64,000 bases of DNA from Paroceanicella profunda (GTDB lineage Bacteria > Pseudomonadota > Alphaproteobacteria > Rhodobacterales > Rhodobacteraceae), in the NCBI RefSeq assembly GCF_005887635.2, contig NZ_CP040818.1, forward strand, positions 1,332,501 to 1,396,500, read 5' to 3'. The notes beneath the pieces were generated by a model. The model did not search any database and was not told the DNA's origin. It saw only the letters and a program-made list of their open reading frames with translations. The translations under genes were made by a program, and so were the position numbers. Of the stretch, positions 1 to 8,502 are shown in pieces; within the stretch, counting starts at the first letter, position 1, and each line of letters starts with the position of its first letter.

Positions 1-1288
<1,288 letters not shown>

Positions 1289-1377
1289 TCCGGTAGTCGC
1301 AAGACAACCGATCCCAACTCAGGTCAGATACACAAAGACTTGGAAAGACGCCCGAAAGGGCAAAAATGCGTCTCACT

Positions 1378-1449
1378 GTCCAGGCCCAAAAGGCCAGGAC
1401 GGCCAGACCTTCCGAGGAGCCCGCCAAAACGGCTCCCCCGAAGGTCTGG
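1378..1449 (+). other. 23S-5S spacer hairpins, one of which pairs with the 5S 5' end
   Basis: The spacer contains a near-palindromic stem at 1378-1400 (GTCC-A-GGCC against GGCC-A-GGAC). It is followed by a longer inverted repeat: CCAGACCTTC at 1403-1412 pairs with GAAGGTCTGG at 1440-1449, and inside it GGAGCC (1416-1421) pairs with GGCTCC (1431-1436). The right arm of the outer stem includes the first bases of mature 5S rRNA. These are probably pre-rRNA processing structures; no protein coding is seen. Confidence 0.6.
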
Positions 1450-1559
1450 TGGTCACAGCGCGAGGTAAACTCCCGATCCCTTCCCGAACTCGGCCGATAA
1501 GACCCGCCGCGCCAATGGTACTGCGTCTCAAGACGTGGGAGAGTAGGTCGCCGCCAGAC
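1444..1559 (+). rRNA. 5S ribosomal RNA
   Basis: The 5' end (gtctggtggtc) and 3' end (gtcgccgccagacc) pair to form helix I. The interior contains the standard 5S signatures cccgatcccttcccgaactc and gcgccaatggtactg. The length of about 116 nt fits bacterial 5S. It lies about 155 nt after the 23S end and 41 nt before the tRNA, so it is part of the same rrn transcript. Ends are accurate to a few bases. Confidence 0.95.
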
Positions 1560-1600
1560 CAATACATCCTCATTCCCTCTCCTCACGATACATCAAACAC

Positions 1601-1677
<77 letters not shown>

Positions 1678-1689
1678 GAAACACCGAAC

Positions 1690-1720
1690 AAGCCGCACCC
1701 CACAGGGTAGCGGCTTTTTT
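1690..1720 (+). terminator. Rho-independent terminator of the rrn operon
   Basis: AAGCCGC (1690-1696) and GCGGCTT (1710-1716) form a stem followed by a run of T ending at 1720. It lies 12 nt after the tRNA CCA end, in the expected place to stop rRNA operon transcription. Confidence 0.9.
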
Positions 1721-1781
1721 GTTGGCCCACACGCCCAGCCAAAAGCTCCGCCAGGAACACCGAGCGCAAACCAATCACCCC

Positions 1782-1848
1782 GACGGACACAGGGGGGCGC
1801 CCGTGACCAGGAATGTTCATCCCCAAAAGCTGACGGACACAGGAATGT
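1782..1848. repeat. Short direct repeats, possible remnant of a mobile-element end
   Basis: GACGGACACAGG occurs at 1782-1793 and again at 1832-1843, exactly 50 bp apart. CAGGAATGT occurs at 1808-1816 and 1840-1848. Multiple short terminal repeats are typical of some insertion sequences (for example the IS21 family), but no transposase is recognisable nearby. The whole interval 1721-2061 holds no convincing gene; a short minus-strand frame ending in this interval could be a decayed fragment. Confidence 0.3.
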
Positions 1849-2061
1849 CCCTCTGAACTGGGTTCCTGATCGTCCACCGGAACAATCCGCGCGGACATCC
1901 ACGTCACACCGCTGCCTTGGAGCTGTTCGAGGAAGGCGAACTGGCTCATGCGCCTTCCCGCGGGAGGTCGATTCTGTGTGCACGTTCCTCATCGCGCATG
2001 ACATACCGGATCCGTCGCAGACCGGCACCGGCGCGGTTGGCCGGGGGGCGTGCCGCCGCCC

Positions 2062-2955
2062 TCACCCCCGGTACTTGAGCGCCTCCAGCACCAGCGAGAA
2101 GGCAGGTGTCGCCTGCCGGCGCGAGGGGTAGTAGAGGTGATAGCCGGGGAAGGGCGGGGCGTACTCCTCCAGCGCCACCTCGAGCTGGCCCGCCTCGATA
2201 TGTCTGCGCACGTGGAAATCCGGGATGCAGCTGATGCCCCTGCCATCCAGGCTGGCCTGGAGGATGAGATCCATGTCGGTGCTGATCAGCTGCCCGTCCA
2301 CCCGCACGTTCAGCGGCTTGCCGTCCTGCTCGAACTCCCAGGCATAGAGCCCGCCCAGCGTGGGCATGCGCAGGTTGATGCAGTTGTGATTCGTGAGGTC
2401 ATGCGGCGTTTGCGGGCGGCCGTGGCGGCGGAAATATTCCGGCGAGGCCACGGCCAGCATCCGCATGTCGGGGCCGATCTTCACCGCGATCATGTCCTTC
2501 TCGATGCTCTCGCCCAGCCGCACACCGGCGTCGAACCGGTCGGTCACGATATTGGTCAACCGCTGGTCGACCGTGATTTCGATCTGCACATCGGGGTTGT
2601 CCGCCATCACGGGGGAGAGTTTCGGCCAGAGGATCTCCAAGGCGGCGTGGTGGGAGGAGTTCAGCCGCACCAGGCCCGCGGGCTTCGAGCGCAGCCGGTT
2701 GAGCGCCGCCAGGCGCGCGTCTATGTCGTCGAAGGCCGGGCGCAGGGTGTCGGCCAGCTGCTCGCCCGCCAGCGTGGGGGAGACATTGCGGGTGGTGCGG
2801 GTGAGCAGGCGGAGGTCCAGCCGCTCCTCCAGCCGCTTCACGACATGGCTGAGCGCGCTCTGCGACGTGCCCAGCCGGGCCGCGGCACGGGTGAAGCTGC
2901 GCTCCTCGCACACCGCGAGGAAGGCCATCAGGTCCGCGAGTTCTTCACGTTTCAT
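2062..2955 (-). CDS. LysR-family transcriptional regulator
   Basis: A 297-residue protein of normal length for LysR regulators. Residues 1-60 form the winged helix-turn-helix, with the typical segment SFTRAAARLGTSQSALSHVV. The remainder is a LysR substrate-binding domain (about 90-295). The subgroup looks like the common AaeR/DsdC-type regulators that bind small acids or aromatics, but the effector cannot be told. The start is the ATG at 2955, which lies inside an inverted repeat (2950-2965). It faces away from the cysteine hydrolase gene, from which it is separated by about 530 bp. LysR proteins usually repress their own gene and activate a divergent neighbour, but that target is not obvious here. 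Confidence 0.93.
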   Translation of the reverse strand: MKREELADLMAFLAVCEERSFTRAAARLGTSQSALSHVVKRLEERLDLRLLTRTTRNVSPTLAGEQLADTLRPAFDDIDARLAALNRLRSKPAGLVRLNSSHHAALEILWPKLSPVMADNPDVQIEITVDQRLTNIVTDRFDAGVRLGESIEKDMIAVKIGPDMRMLAVASPEYFRRHGRPQTPHDLTNHNCINLRMPTLGGLYAWEFEQDGKPLNVRVDGQLISTDMDLILQASLDGRGISCIPDFHVRRHIEAGQLEVALEEYAPPFPGYHLYYPSRRQATPAFSLVLEALKYRG

Positions 2956-2965
2956 TTATGTGAAA
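2950..2965. promoter_or_regulatory. Inverted repeat over the LysR start codon
   Basis: TTTCA-N6-TGAAA at 2950-2965 overlaps the ATG of the LysR gene. It could be an autoregulatory operator. Such repeats also occur by chance, so the call is tentative. Confidence 0.3.
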
Positions 2966-3001
2966 TCCGCATGAGTTATGCATCAATGTAGCCGGAGACA
3001 G

Positions 3002-3483
3002 GTTAATTGGGAGCGGAGGCGCCGGGGTCAAGTCTCCGTGTCGCGGTGACCTGACGTCTCGGTGCGTCGGCCGCCCCCGACGGCGCCGCGTGACGCGACT
3101 CCGGACCGCCGGGCCCGGCCGAGGAGGACCTCACCCTCACCGCCCCGCGGGCGCAATCGAACTCCCCGGCCTGCGCTGTACCGCCCGGGGCATGGCGGCA
3201 GCGAACCGGTGAGGGGAGACACCGCGGCCCAGCGCGATGTCGTGCGGGCGTGCCCCTGGACCGCACTGGCCGCCGGACCTGCGACCAGTCTTCCGCGCCG
3301 ATATCCCCGAACGCTGCGTTGACGCCTGGCCCCGCGGACCGCCGCCTTGGGAGGGGGGGCGCCCTCCCCCCGCACAAACCGCTCTCCCTGTCCTACCCGG
3401 TGATGCTAAGTCTCGGGGTGACCGGCGCCGCGCCGCCCGGTGCTGGTGGCCGGGGCGTAGCAACCCATTGAAAGGACGGGGCA
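3002..3483. other. Intergenic region, no gene seen
   Basis: About 480 bases of GC-rich sequence between the LysR gene and the cysteine hydrolase. All frames give arginine/proline-rich translations of no recognisable family. The segment aaaggacggggcaatg just before 3484 holds the ribosome-binding site of the next gene. Confidence 0.6.
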
Positions 3484-4164
3484 ATGATCCACGCGAAACC
3501 CTTCGACTATCCTTATGACGGCCGCCTTGACCCCGCCGTCACGGCGCTTGTCATCATCGACATGCAGCAGGATTTCCTGTCCACGGACGGCTATTTCGCC
3601 CGCCAGGGCTACGACCCCGCGCCGCTGCGGGCCATCCTGCCGGCCGTGACACGGCTGATCGGGGGCTGCCGCGCGGCCGGGATCCGGGTGATCCACACCC
3701 GGCAGGGATACCGCGCGGACCGGGCCGACATGACCGAATACGAGAAATGGCGCCGCCGCCAGTCCGGCATGGAGGGCTCGGACGTGCTGCTGCGCGGGAG
3801 CCCCGGCTTCGAGATCGTGCCGGAGATCGAGGTGCTGCCGCAGGACATCCTCGTCGACAAGACCTGCAACGGCGCCTTCACCCACACCGACCTGGAGCAC
3901 GTGCTGCGCGCCCGGGGCGTCACCCACCTCATGCTGGGCGGATGCACCACGGATGTCTGCGTGCACAGCACCCTGCGCGAGGCCTGTGACCGCAACTTCC
4001 AGTGCCTCACCGTCTCGGATGCCTGCGCCAGCGGCGACGCCTATGCCCATGCCGCCGCGCTCCACATGGTCACGGTGGAATACGGCGTGTTCGGGGCGCT
4101 GGCGACGGTGGAGCAGGTGCTCGCCGGGCTCTCGGATCTCGCGCGGCCGGACCGGACGGCCTGA
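3484..4164 (+). CDS. Cysteine hydrolase, isochorismatase-like fold
   Basis: A 226-residue protein of the isochorismatase-like amidohydrolase family, whose members split amides such as ureidoacrylate (RutB), biuret, nicotinamide or N-carbamoyl compounds. The catalytic triad is complete: Asp26 in IIDMQQDF, Lys126 in LVDKTCNGAF, and Cys159 in CTTDVCVHST. The C-terminal VSDACASGDAYAHAAAL segment resembles the RutB/biuret hydrolase branch, so an amide or ureido substrate is likely; the exact one is unknown. A Shine-Dalgarno-like AAAGGACGGGG precedes the ATG. It is convergent with the iminopeptidase gene, 14 bp apart. No rut or biuret pathway partner is present. Confidence 0.9.
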   Translation: MIHAKPFDYPYDGRLDPAVTALVIIDMQQDFLSTDGYFARQGYDPAPLRAILPAVTRLIGGCRAAGIRVIHTRQGYRADRADMTEYEKWRRRQSGMEGSDVLLRGSPGFEIVPEIEVLPQDILVDKTCNGAFTHTDLEHVLRARGVTHLMLGGCTTDVCVHSTLREACDRNFQCLTVSDACASGDAYAHAAALHMVTVEYGVFGALATVEQVLAGLSDLARPDRTA

Positions 4165-4178
4165 GCCCGGCGCGCCGG

Positions 4179-5084
4179 TCAGCCGGCCTCGTGCCGGGCG
4201 AGGAAGGCCTCCACGACGGCGAGGCACGAAGCCTTCTCCTCCACATGCGGCATGTGGCTGGAGTTGGGGAAGACATGCCCCTCGCAGCGCGGGATCAGGT
4301 CCAGGAAGGGCTGCACGCAGGCCTCCGTCGCCTCGTCATGGGCGCCGCGGAAGGCGAGGGTGGGGGCCAGCACCTCCGGCAGCCGGTCGACCACCGACCA
4401 GGATTTCATCGTGCCGATCACGTGGAATTCGGTGGGGCCGTTCATGGCGTGGTAGACGGTGGGGTCCGCGTCGATCGCGGCGAAGGTGCGGGCCACCTCC
4501 TCCGGCCAGGGGGTCAACCGGCACACGTGACGGTCATAGAAGACGCGGGTGGCGGCGAGATAGTCCGGGTGGTCGAGGGTGCCGGCGGCCTCGTGGCTGT
4601 CGAGCGCCCGTTGCACCTCCTCGGGGAGCTGCGCGCGCAGCTCCGCCGCGCCGGCGGACCACAGCGCCATCGAGGCCGGGGAATTCGCGATCACCAGCGC
4701 CTTCAGCCCGGCCGGGCGGCGCACCGCGTGTTCGGCGCCCAGCATGCCGCCCCAGGACTGGCCCAGCAATGCGTAACGGTCCCGGATGCCGAGATGGTCC
4801 AGCAGCGCGTCCAGCTCGCCGAGGAAGAAGGCCACGGTCCAGAACTCCGGCCCCTTCTCCGGCAGATGCGTGGAGTTGCCGTTGCCGATCTGGTCATAGT
4901 GGATGACCGGGCGGCCGGTGGCGGCCAGTTCGCGAAAACTGTCAACGTAATCATGCGTGCAGCCCGGCCCGCCATGCGCGACCACCAGCGGCAGCTTGCC
5001 GGACGCGAGGTCTCCGCACACGCGGTACCATGTCCGGTAACCCTGGTATGAGGAAAAGCCTTCGGTGGTGGGGATGTCGCTCAT
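4179..5084 (-). CDS. Alpha/beta hydrolase, proline iminopeptidase family
   Basis: A 301-residue alpha/beta hydrolase of peptidase family S33, whose members release N-terminal proline or other residues from short peptides or hydrolyse amino-acid amides. The oxyanion motif HGGPG is at 37-41 and the nucleophile elbow GQSWGG at 108-113, giving Ser110; Asp250 (RGAHDE) and His277 (NSSHMPH) complete the triad. No signal peptide is seen, so it is probably cytoplasmic. Its upstream region carries a 25-bp element that is repeated upstream of the peptide ABC transporter 3 kb away, which suggests co-regulation of peptide uptake and cleavage. Amidase specificity is the main alternative. Confidence 0.92.
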   Translation of the reverse strand: MSDIPTTEGFSSYQGYRTWYRVCGDLASGKLPLVVAHGGPGCTHDYVDSFRELAATGRPVIHYDQIGNGNSTHLPEKGPEFWTVAFFLGELDALLDHLGIRDRYALLGQSWGGMLGAEHAVRRPAGLKALVIANSPASMALWSAGAAELRAQLPEEVQRALDSHEAAGTLDHPDYLAATRVFYDRHVCRLTPWPEEVARTFAAIDADPTVYHAMNGPTEFHVIGTMKSWSVVDRLPEVLAPTLAFRGAHDEATEACVQPFLDLIPRCEGHVFPNSSHMPHVEEKASCLAVVEAFLARHEAG

Positions 5085-5160
5085 GTACCTGTCTCCTCGA
5101 TCCGCGGCATGTCCGGCGGAGGCCGCGGCAAGGACGTTAGCAAAGCCCCCCTGCGGCCCG

Positions 5161-5185
5161 ACAGCTAGGGAATCTTATAGGTTCG
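5161..5185 (-). promoter_or_regulatory. 25-bp element shared with the peptide ABC operon (copy A)
   Basis: Read on the minus strand from 5185 to 5161, this begins CGAACCTATAAGA and matches the plus-strand segment 8351-8375 at 21 of 25 positions. It ends 76 nt before the iminopeptidase start, in promoter position and in the same orientation relative to its gene as copy B. It contains CTAT-N8-CTAG. It is a candidate operator or promoter for a common regulator. Confidence 0.6.
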
Positions 5186-5281
5186 CGCCCGGGCCCGGCC
5201 GGAGGGGCGCCGGGCACAAACATGTTGATCCCTGAAATCACGCCCCTAACGTGCGAGGCTCAGTGATTTCGGGAGCATTCA

Positions 5282-7429
5282 GTGGCTTATCAAAAGATTC
5301 TTGCAGCACCGCGTGGCCAGGACTTCGATTTCCTCACCGCACTGTTCGTCAACGGACGCGATACCCGGGCGGACGACAATGTGATTGTCCTTCAGGGCTG
5401 GAGCGACCCGGGCCTGCGGGTTACCCTCCACGGAACCTATACATATGCCGGGGAAGATCTCACCGGCGGCACCATCACCAGCATGGTGTTCCAGGACGGC
5501 GGGCGTGTGTTCCAGGTCTGGGGCGGGCTCTCCGTCAACGCGGCCCAGGTCGCGCAGCTGATGGAGCAGACGGACCAGGGCGGTGACCTCTACCTGGTGC
5601 GCAACCTGTTCGAGGCCATCCGCCGCACGGTGGACGTGCGGGCCGGCGGGCTGGAGACGGAGGCCACCCCGGGTGTGCTGAGCGTCACCGGCAGCACGGA
5701 CGACGACACCATCACCGGCAGGCCCGCGGCGGACGTGTTCTACGGCGGTGCGGGCAATGACACCCTCTCCGGGGAGGACGGCGCGAACCGGCTCTACGGC
5801 GGCGCGGGCGCCGACCAGATCTCCAGCGGCCTGGGCGCGGCGCGGCTCTTCGGCGGCACGGGGGATGACATGCTGGACGTCGGAGCCGGCGCAAGCCTCG
5901 TCTTCGGCGAGGGCGGCGACGATTTCATCTATGGCGGAGACTCGGTGGACCGGCTCTACGGCGGCGACGGCGCTGATTTCATTCATGGCGGCGGCAGCAC
6001 CGACCTGATCTACGGCGGCGCCGGCAACGACGAGCTCTACAGCGGCGATTCCTCCTCCTCCGACGACTCCCGCATGTGGGGTGACGCGGGCAACGACTGG
6101 CTCGTGGGATACGCCGGCCGGGACACCCTGTTCGGCGGCATCGGAGGCGACACGCTGAACGGCGGCGGCGGCAACGACCTGCTCAACGGCGGCGCCCACA
6201 ACGACGACCTGCAGGGCGAGGGCGGCGATGACCGGCTCTTCGGCGAGGACGGGAACGACCTGCTCAACGGCGGCGCGGGCACGAACGTGCTCTTCGGCGG
6301 CGAGGGGCGGGACAACCTGTCCACCGAAGGGGTGAACAGCCGGCTTTACGGCGGCGCGGGGAGGGACATCCTCTACGCCAACGAGGACGGAACCCGGCTC
6401 TACGGTGGCGGCGACGATGACAGGTTCACCGGCTATGGCGACGGCCAGCTTCTGCGCGGCGACGCCGGCAACGACATGTTCATCTCCCGCGGCGAGAACG
6501 CCACCCTCTATGGCGGAACCGGCGACGACATCATCACCGGCCTCGGCGACAACGCGCTGGTGGAACTGGATGCAGGCGACGACATCCTGCGCACCCTGGC
6601 GGACAACGGCACCATCTACGCGGGCTCCGGGGATGACCGCATCGGCTCCTATTTCGGCGGTGCGGACAGCCTCATCTTCGGCGGGGCCGGCAATGACCGG
6701 ATCCGTGCCACGGGCGACGGGGTGCGCGTGAACGGCGGCAGCGGCGCGGACAACATCACCATCGACGCGGACACCGGCCGGGCGTCGGTGATCATCGGCG
6801 GCGCCGGCGGCGACACCCTGACCCTGCTCGGCGGCAACGGCACATCGAGCATCCTGCGTGCCGGCGGAGGCAATGACCGGGTCGAGGCGGAGGGCGCCAT
6901 CGTCTACGGCGACGCGGGCAATGACACGATCACCGCCAAGGTCACCGACAGGGCGGGGTCCACCGTCTACGGCGGCGACGGCAACGACCGGATCTCCGTT
7001 TTCGGCTGGACGGAGGATGCCCGGTCGGCGGTGATCTACGGCGGTGACGGCAACGACACGTTCGAAACCGGTGCCGACACCTACCTCATCTATCGCGATG
7101 CCGGCGCCTTCGGCACCGACCGCATGCTGAACGGAGACACCGGCAGTATCTTCGGCTGGGGCGAGGAGGACGGCAACGGCGGCCAGATCCTCCACACCGC
7201 GGCCACAACGCATATCGTGCTCGACCTGGACACGGAGGCCGACATTCTCTGGCGCCCGTCGATCTACGGGTTCGTGGTGCGGGTGACGAACAGCGAAAGC
7301 GGTGCGCTGCTCGGCAACATCGTGGTCGACGACGTGGTGAACCAGGATTTCGACGCGCTGGACTATCTCGCCGGCTACCGGGCGATGGAACAGGCCATCG
7401 GCTACACGGCCCCGGACGACATCCTCTGA
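5282..7429 (+). CDS. RTX calcium-binding repeat protein, probably type I-secreted
   Basis: A 715-residue acidic, Gly/Asp-rich protein. Residues 1 to about 130 form a non-repetitive N-terminal domain. Residues from about 140 to 605 contain more than twenty copies of the nonapeptide GGxGxDxLx (for example YGGAGNDTLSG, FGEDGNDLLNG), which bind calcium and fold into a parallel beta-roll. About 110 residues follow without repeats and probably hold the C-terminal secretion signal. There is no N-terminal signal peptide, which fits type I secretion, but no ABC/MFP/TolC exporter lies in the window. The start is GTG at 5282, with cgggagc about 8 nt upstream. No enzymatic domain is recognised; adhesin or surface-layer-like roles are possible. 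Confidence 0.9.
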   Translation: MAYQKILAAPRGQDFDFLTALFVNGRDTRADDNVIVLQGWSDPGLRVTLHGTYTYAGEDLTGGTITSMVFQDGGRVFQVWGGLSVNAAQVAQLMEQTDQGGDLYLVRNLFEAIRRTVDVRAGGLETEATPGVLSVTGSTDDDTITGRPAADVFYGGAGNDTLSGEDGANRLYGGAGADQISSGLGAARLFGGTGDDMLDVGAGASLVFGEGGDDFIYGGDSVDRLYGGDGADFIHGGGSTDLIYGGAGNDELYSGDSSSSDDSRMWGDAGNDWLVGYAGRDTLFGGIGGDTLNGGGGNDLLNGGAHNDDLQGEGGDDRLFGEDGNDLLNGGAGTNVLFGGEGRDNLSTEGVNSRLYGGAGRDILYANEDGTRLYGGGDDDRFTGYGDGQLLRGDAGNDMFISRGENATLYGGTGDDIITGLGDNALVELDAGDDILRTLADNGTIYAGSGDDRIGSYFGGADSLIFGGAGNDRIRATGDGVRVNGGSGADNITIDADTGRASVIIGGAGGDTLTLLGGNGTSSILRAGGGNDRVEAEGAIVYGDAGNDTITAKVTDRAGSTVYGGDGNDRISVFGWTEDARSAVIYGGDGNDTFETGADTYLIYRDAGAFGTDRMLNGDTGSIFGWGEEDGNGGQILHTAATTHIVLDLDTEADILWRPSIYGFVVRVTNSESGALLGNIVVDDVVNQDFDALDYLAGYRAMEQAIGYTAPDDIL

Positions 7430-7459
7430 CGCCGGGCCTGACGCGGCCGGGCCCCGGCG
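7430..7459. terminator. Possible bidirectional hairpin between convergent genes
   Basis: CGCCGGG at 7430-7436 pairs with CCCGGCG at 7453-7459 in the 31-bp gap between the RTX and LuxR stop codons. There is no T run, so termination by this hairpin is uncertain. Confidence 0.3.
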
Positions 7460-7460
7460 C

Positions 7461-8231
7461 TCAGGCGTCGGGCTCCAGCAGCCGGTAATGCGCGGCGCGG
7501 GCGATGGCCTGGAAGCGGTTGCGCGCGCCCAGTTTCCGGGTGGCGGAGTTCAGGTGCAGCGTCACCGTGGGCACGGAGCGGCTGAGCTCATGCGCGATCT
7601 GCTTGGTGGTGAGCCCGGCGGCGCACAGGCGCAGGCACTGGCGTTCGCGCGGGGTGAGGCGGATGTGCCGGCTGGTGCGGGTGGCGGCGTCGAACCCGGG
7701 GTAGACGGCATCGTGAAAGATCCGCCCCAGCTGGCCCACCGCGGCCAGAAGCTGCTCCGCATCGCCCGCGGCGGCCCGTTCCGGGTCCAGCCGGATGGCG
7801 GAGAAGGTGGCGAGCGCCCCGCCCTCGGCGCGGATGGGCACGGTGATGCCGCAGGTCATCCGCGTGTCGTGCAGGTAGGAGACCACCGGAGAGTGCTTTT
7901 CCGCCAGCACCTTGCGCATCACCGGGCTTTGCCGGCCGCCATGCGCCCAGGCGAAGGGGCGGCTCACCGCCAGCGAGGCCTCCATCACCGGGTCGATCTG
8001 GTAATACCCGCCGCGGCACCACAGGCCTTCCATGTCCTCCGGCGCATTGCACAGGCTGAGCACGGCGGGGGTGATGAATTCGCCCTCATGGCTCAGCGGC
8101 ACCGGCGAGAAGTCATAGGTGGCGATGTCGAAGCCTTCCGGGCGCAGCAGCGCCAGCGCCACCTCCATGGCCGCGTCCACGGTCATGCCGGTGTGGAATT
8201 CGTGTTCATGGTCGGTGAGCGCGTGCAGCAT
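7461..8231 (-). CDS. LuxR-family transcriptional regulator with autoinducer-binding-type domain
   Basis: A 256-residue protein with the two-domain layout of quorum-sensing regulators. Residues about 15-170 form an autoinducer-binding-type domain (WCRGGYYQIDPVM, PFAWAHGG, CGITVPIRAEGG). Residues about 190-245 form the LuxR helix-turn-helix (LTPRERQCLRLCAAGLTTKQ, then SVPTVTLHLN). No luxI synthase is in the window, so it may be a LuxR solo that senses signals made elsewhere. It is convergent with the RTX gene (31 bp apart) and divergent from the peptide ABC operon (271 bp), either of which could be a target. Confidence 0.9.
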   Translation of the reverse strand: MLHALTDHEHEFHTGMTVDAAMEVALALLRPEGFDIATYDFSPVPLSHEGEFITPAVLSLCNAPEDMEGLWCRGGYYQIDPVMEASLAVSRPFAWAHGGRQSPVMRKVLAEKHSPVVSYLHDTRMTCGITVPIRAEGGALATFSAIRLDPERAAAGDAEQLLAAVGQLGRIFHDAVYPGFDAATRTSRHIRLTPRERQCLRLCAAGLTTKQIAHELSRSVPTVTLHLNSATRKLGARNRFQAIARAAHYRLLEPDA

Positions 8232-8350
8232 TGCCAGATTTTATCCCCGCCAAGGTGCTTGTCAAATCGCCAGTCGGGGGGATCTGCGCGTTTCGCGGGC
8301 GAAACGGTGTCGATGTGTCCCCGCCCTGCCCATGTGGGCGGCAGTCCCGG

Positions 8351-8375
8351 CGAACCTATAAGAATCGATAGCTAT
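8351..8375 (+). promoter_or_regulatory. 25-bp element shared with the iminopeptidase gene (copy B)
   Basis: Begins CGAACCTATAAGA and matches the minus strand of 5161-5185 at 21 of 25 positions. It contains CTAT-N8-ATAG (8356-8371) and overlaps the near-palindrome tcgatagctatacga (8365-8379). It ends 127 nt before the start of the substrate-binding protein gene. The region is locally AT-rich, which fits a promoter. Confidence 0.6.
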
Positions 8376-8502
8376 ACGAAAGCCCCGCCGGGCTCCTAGG
8401 CTCGGGGGAGTCGGGCCGCGGGCCCGGCTGTCCAACATCCGTCCGGCCGGGGCCCCGCTCCGCCGCGGCGCCATCCATGCGACTTTCAGGAGGGACACGG
8501 CC

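Noticed and set aside
5279..7213. A 644-codon open frame antisense to the RTX gene
   Set aside because: It arises from the periodic, GC-rich repeat coding on the other strand; its Ala/Val-rich product matches no family.
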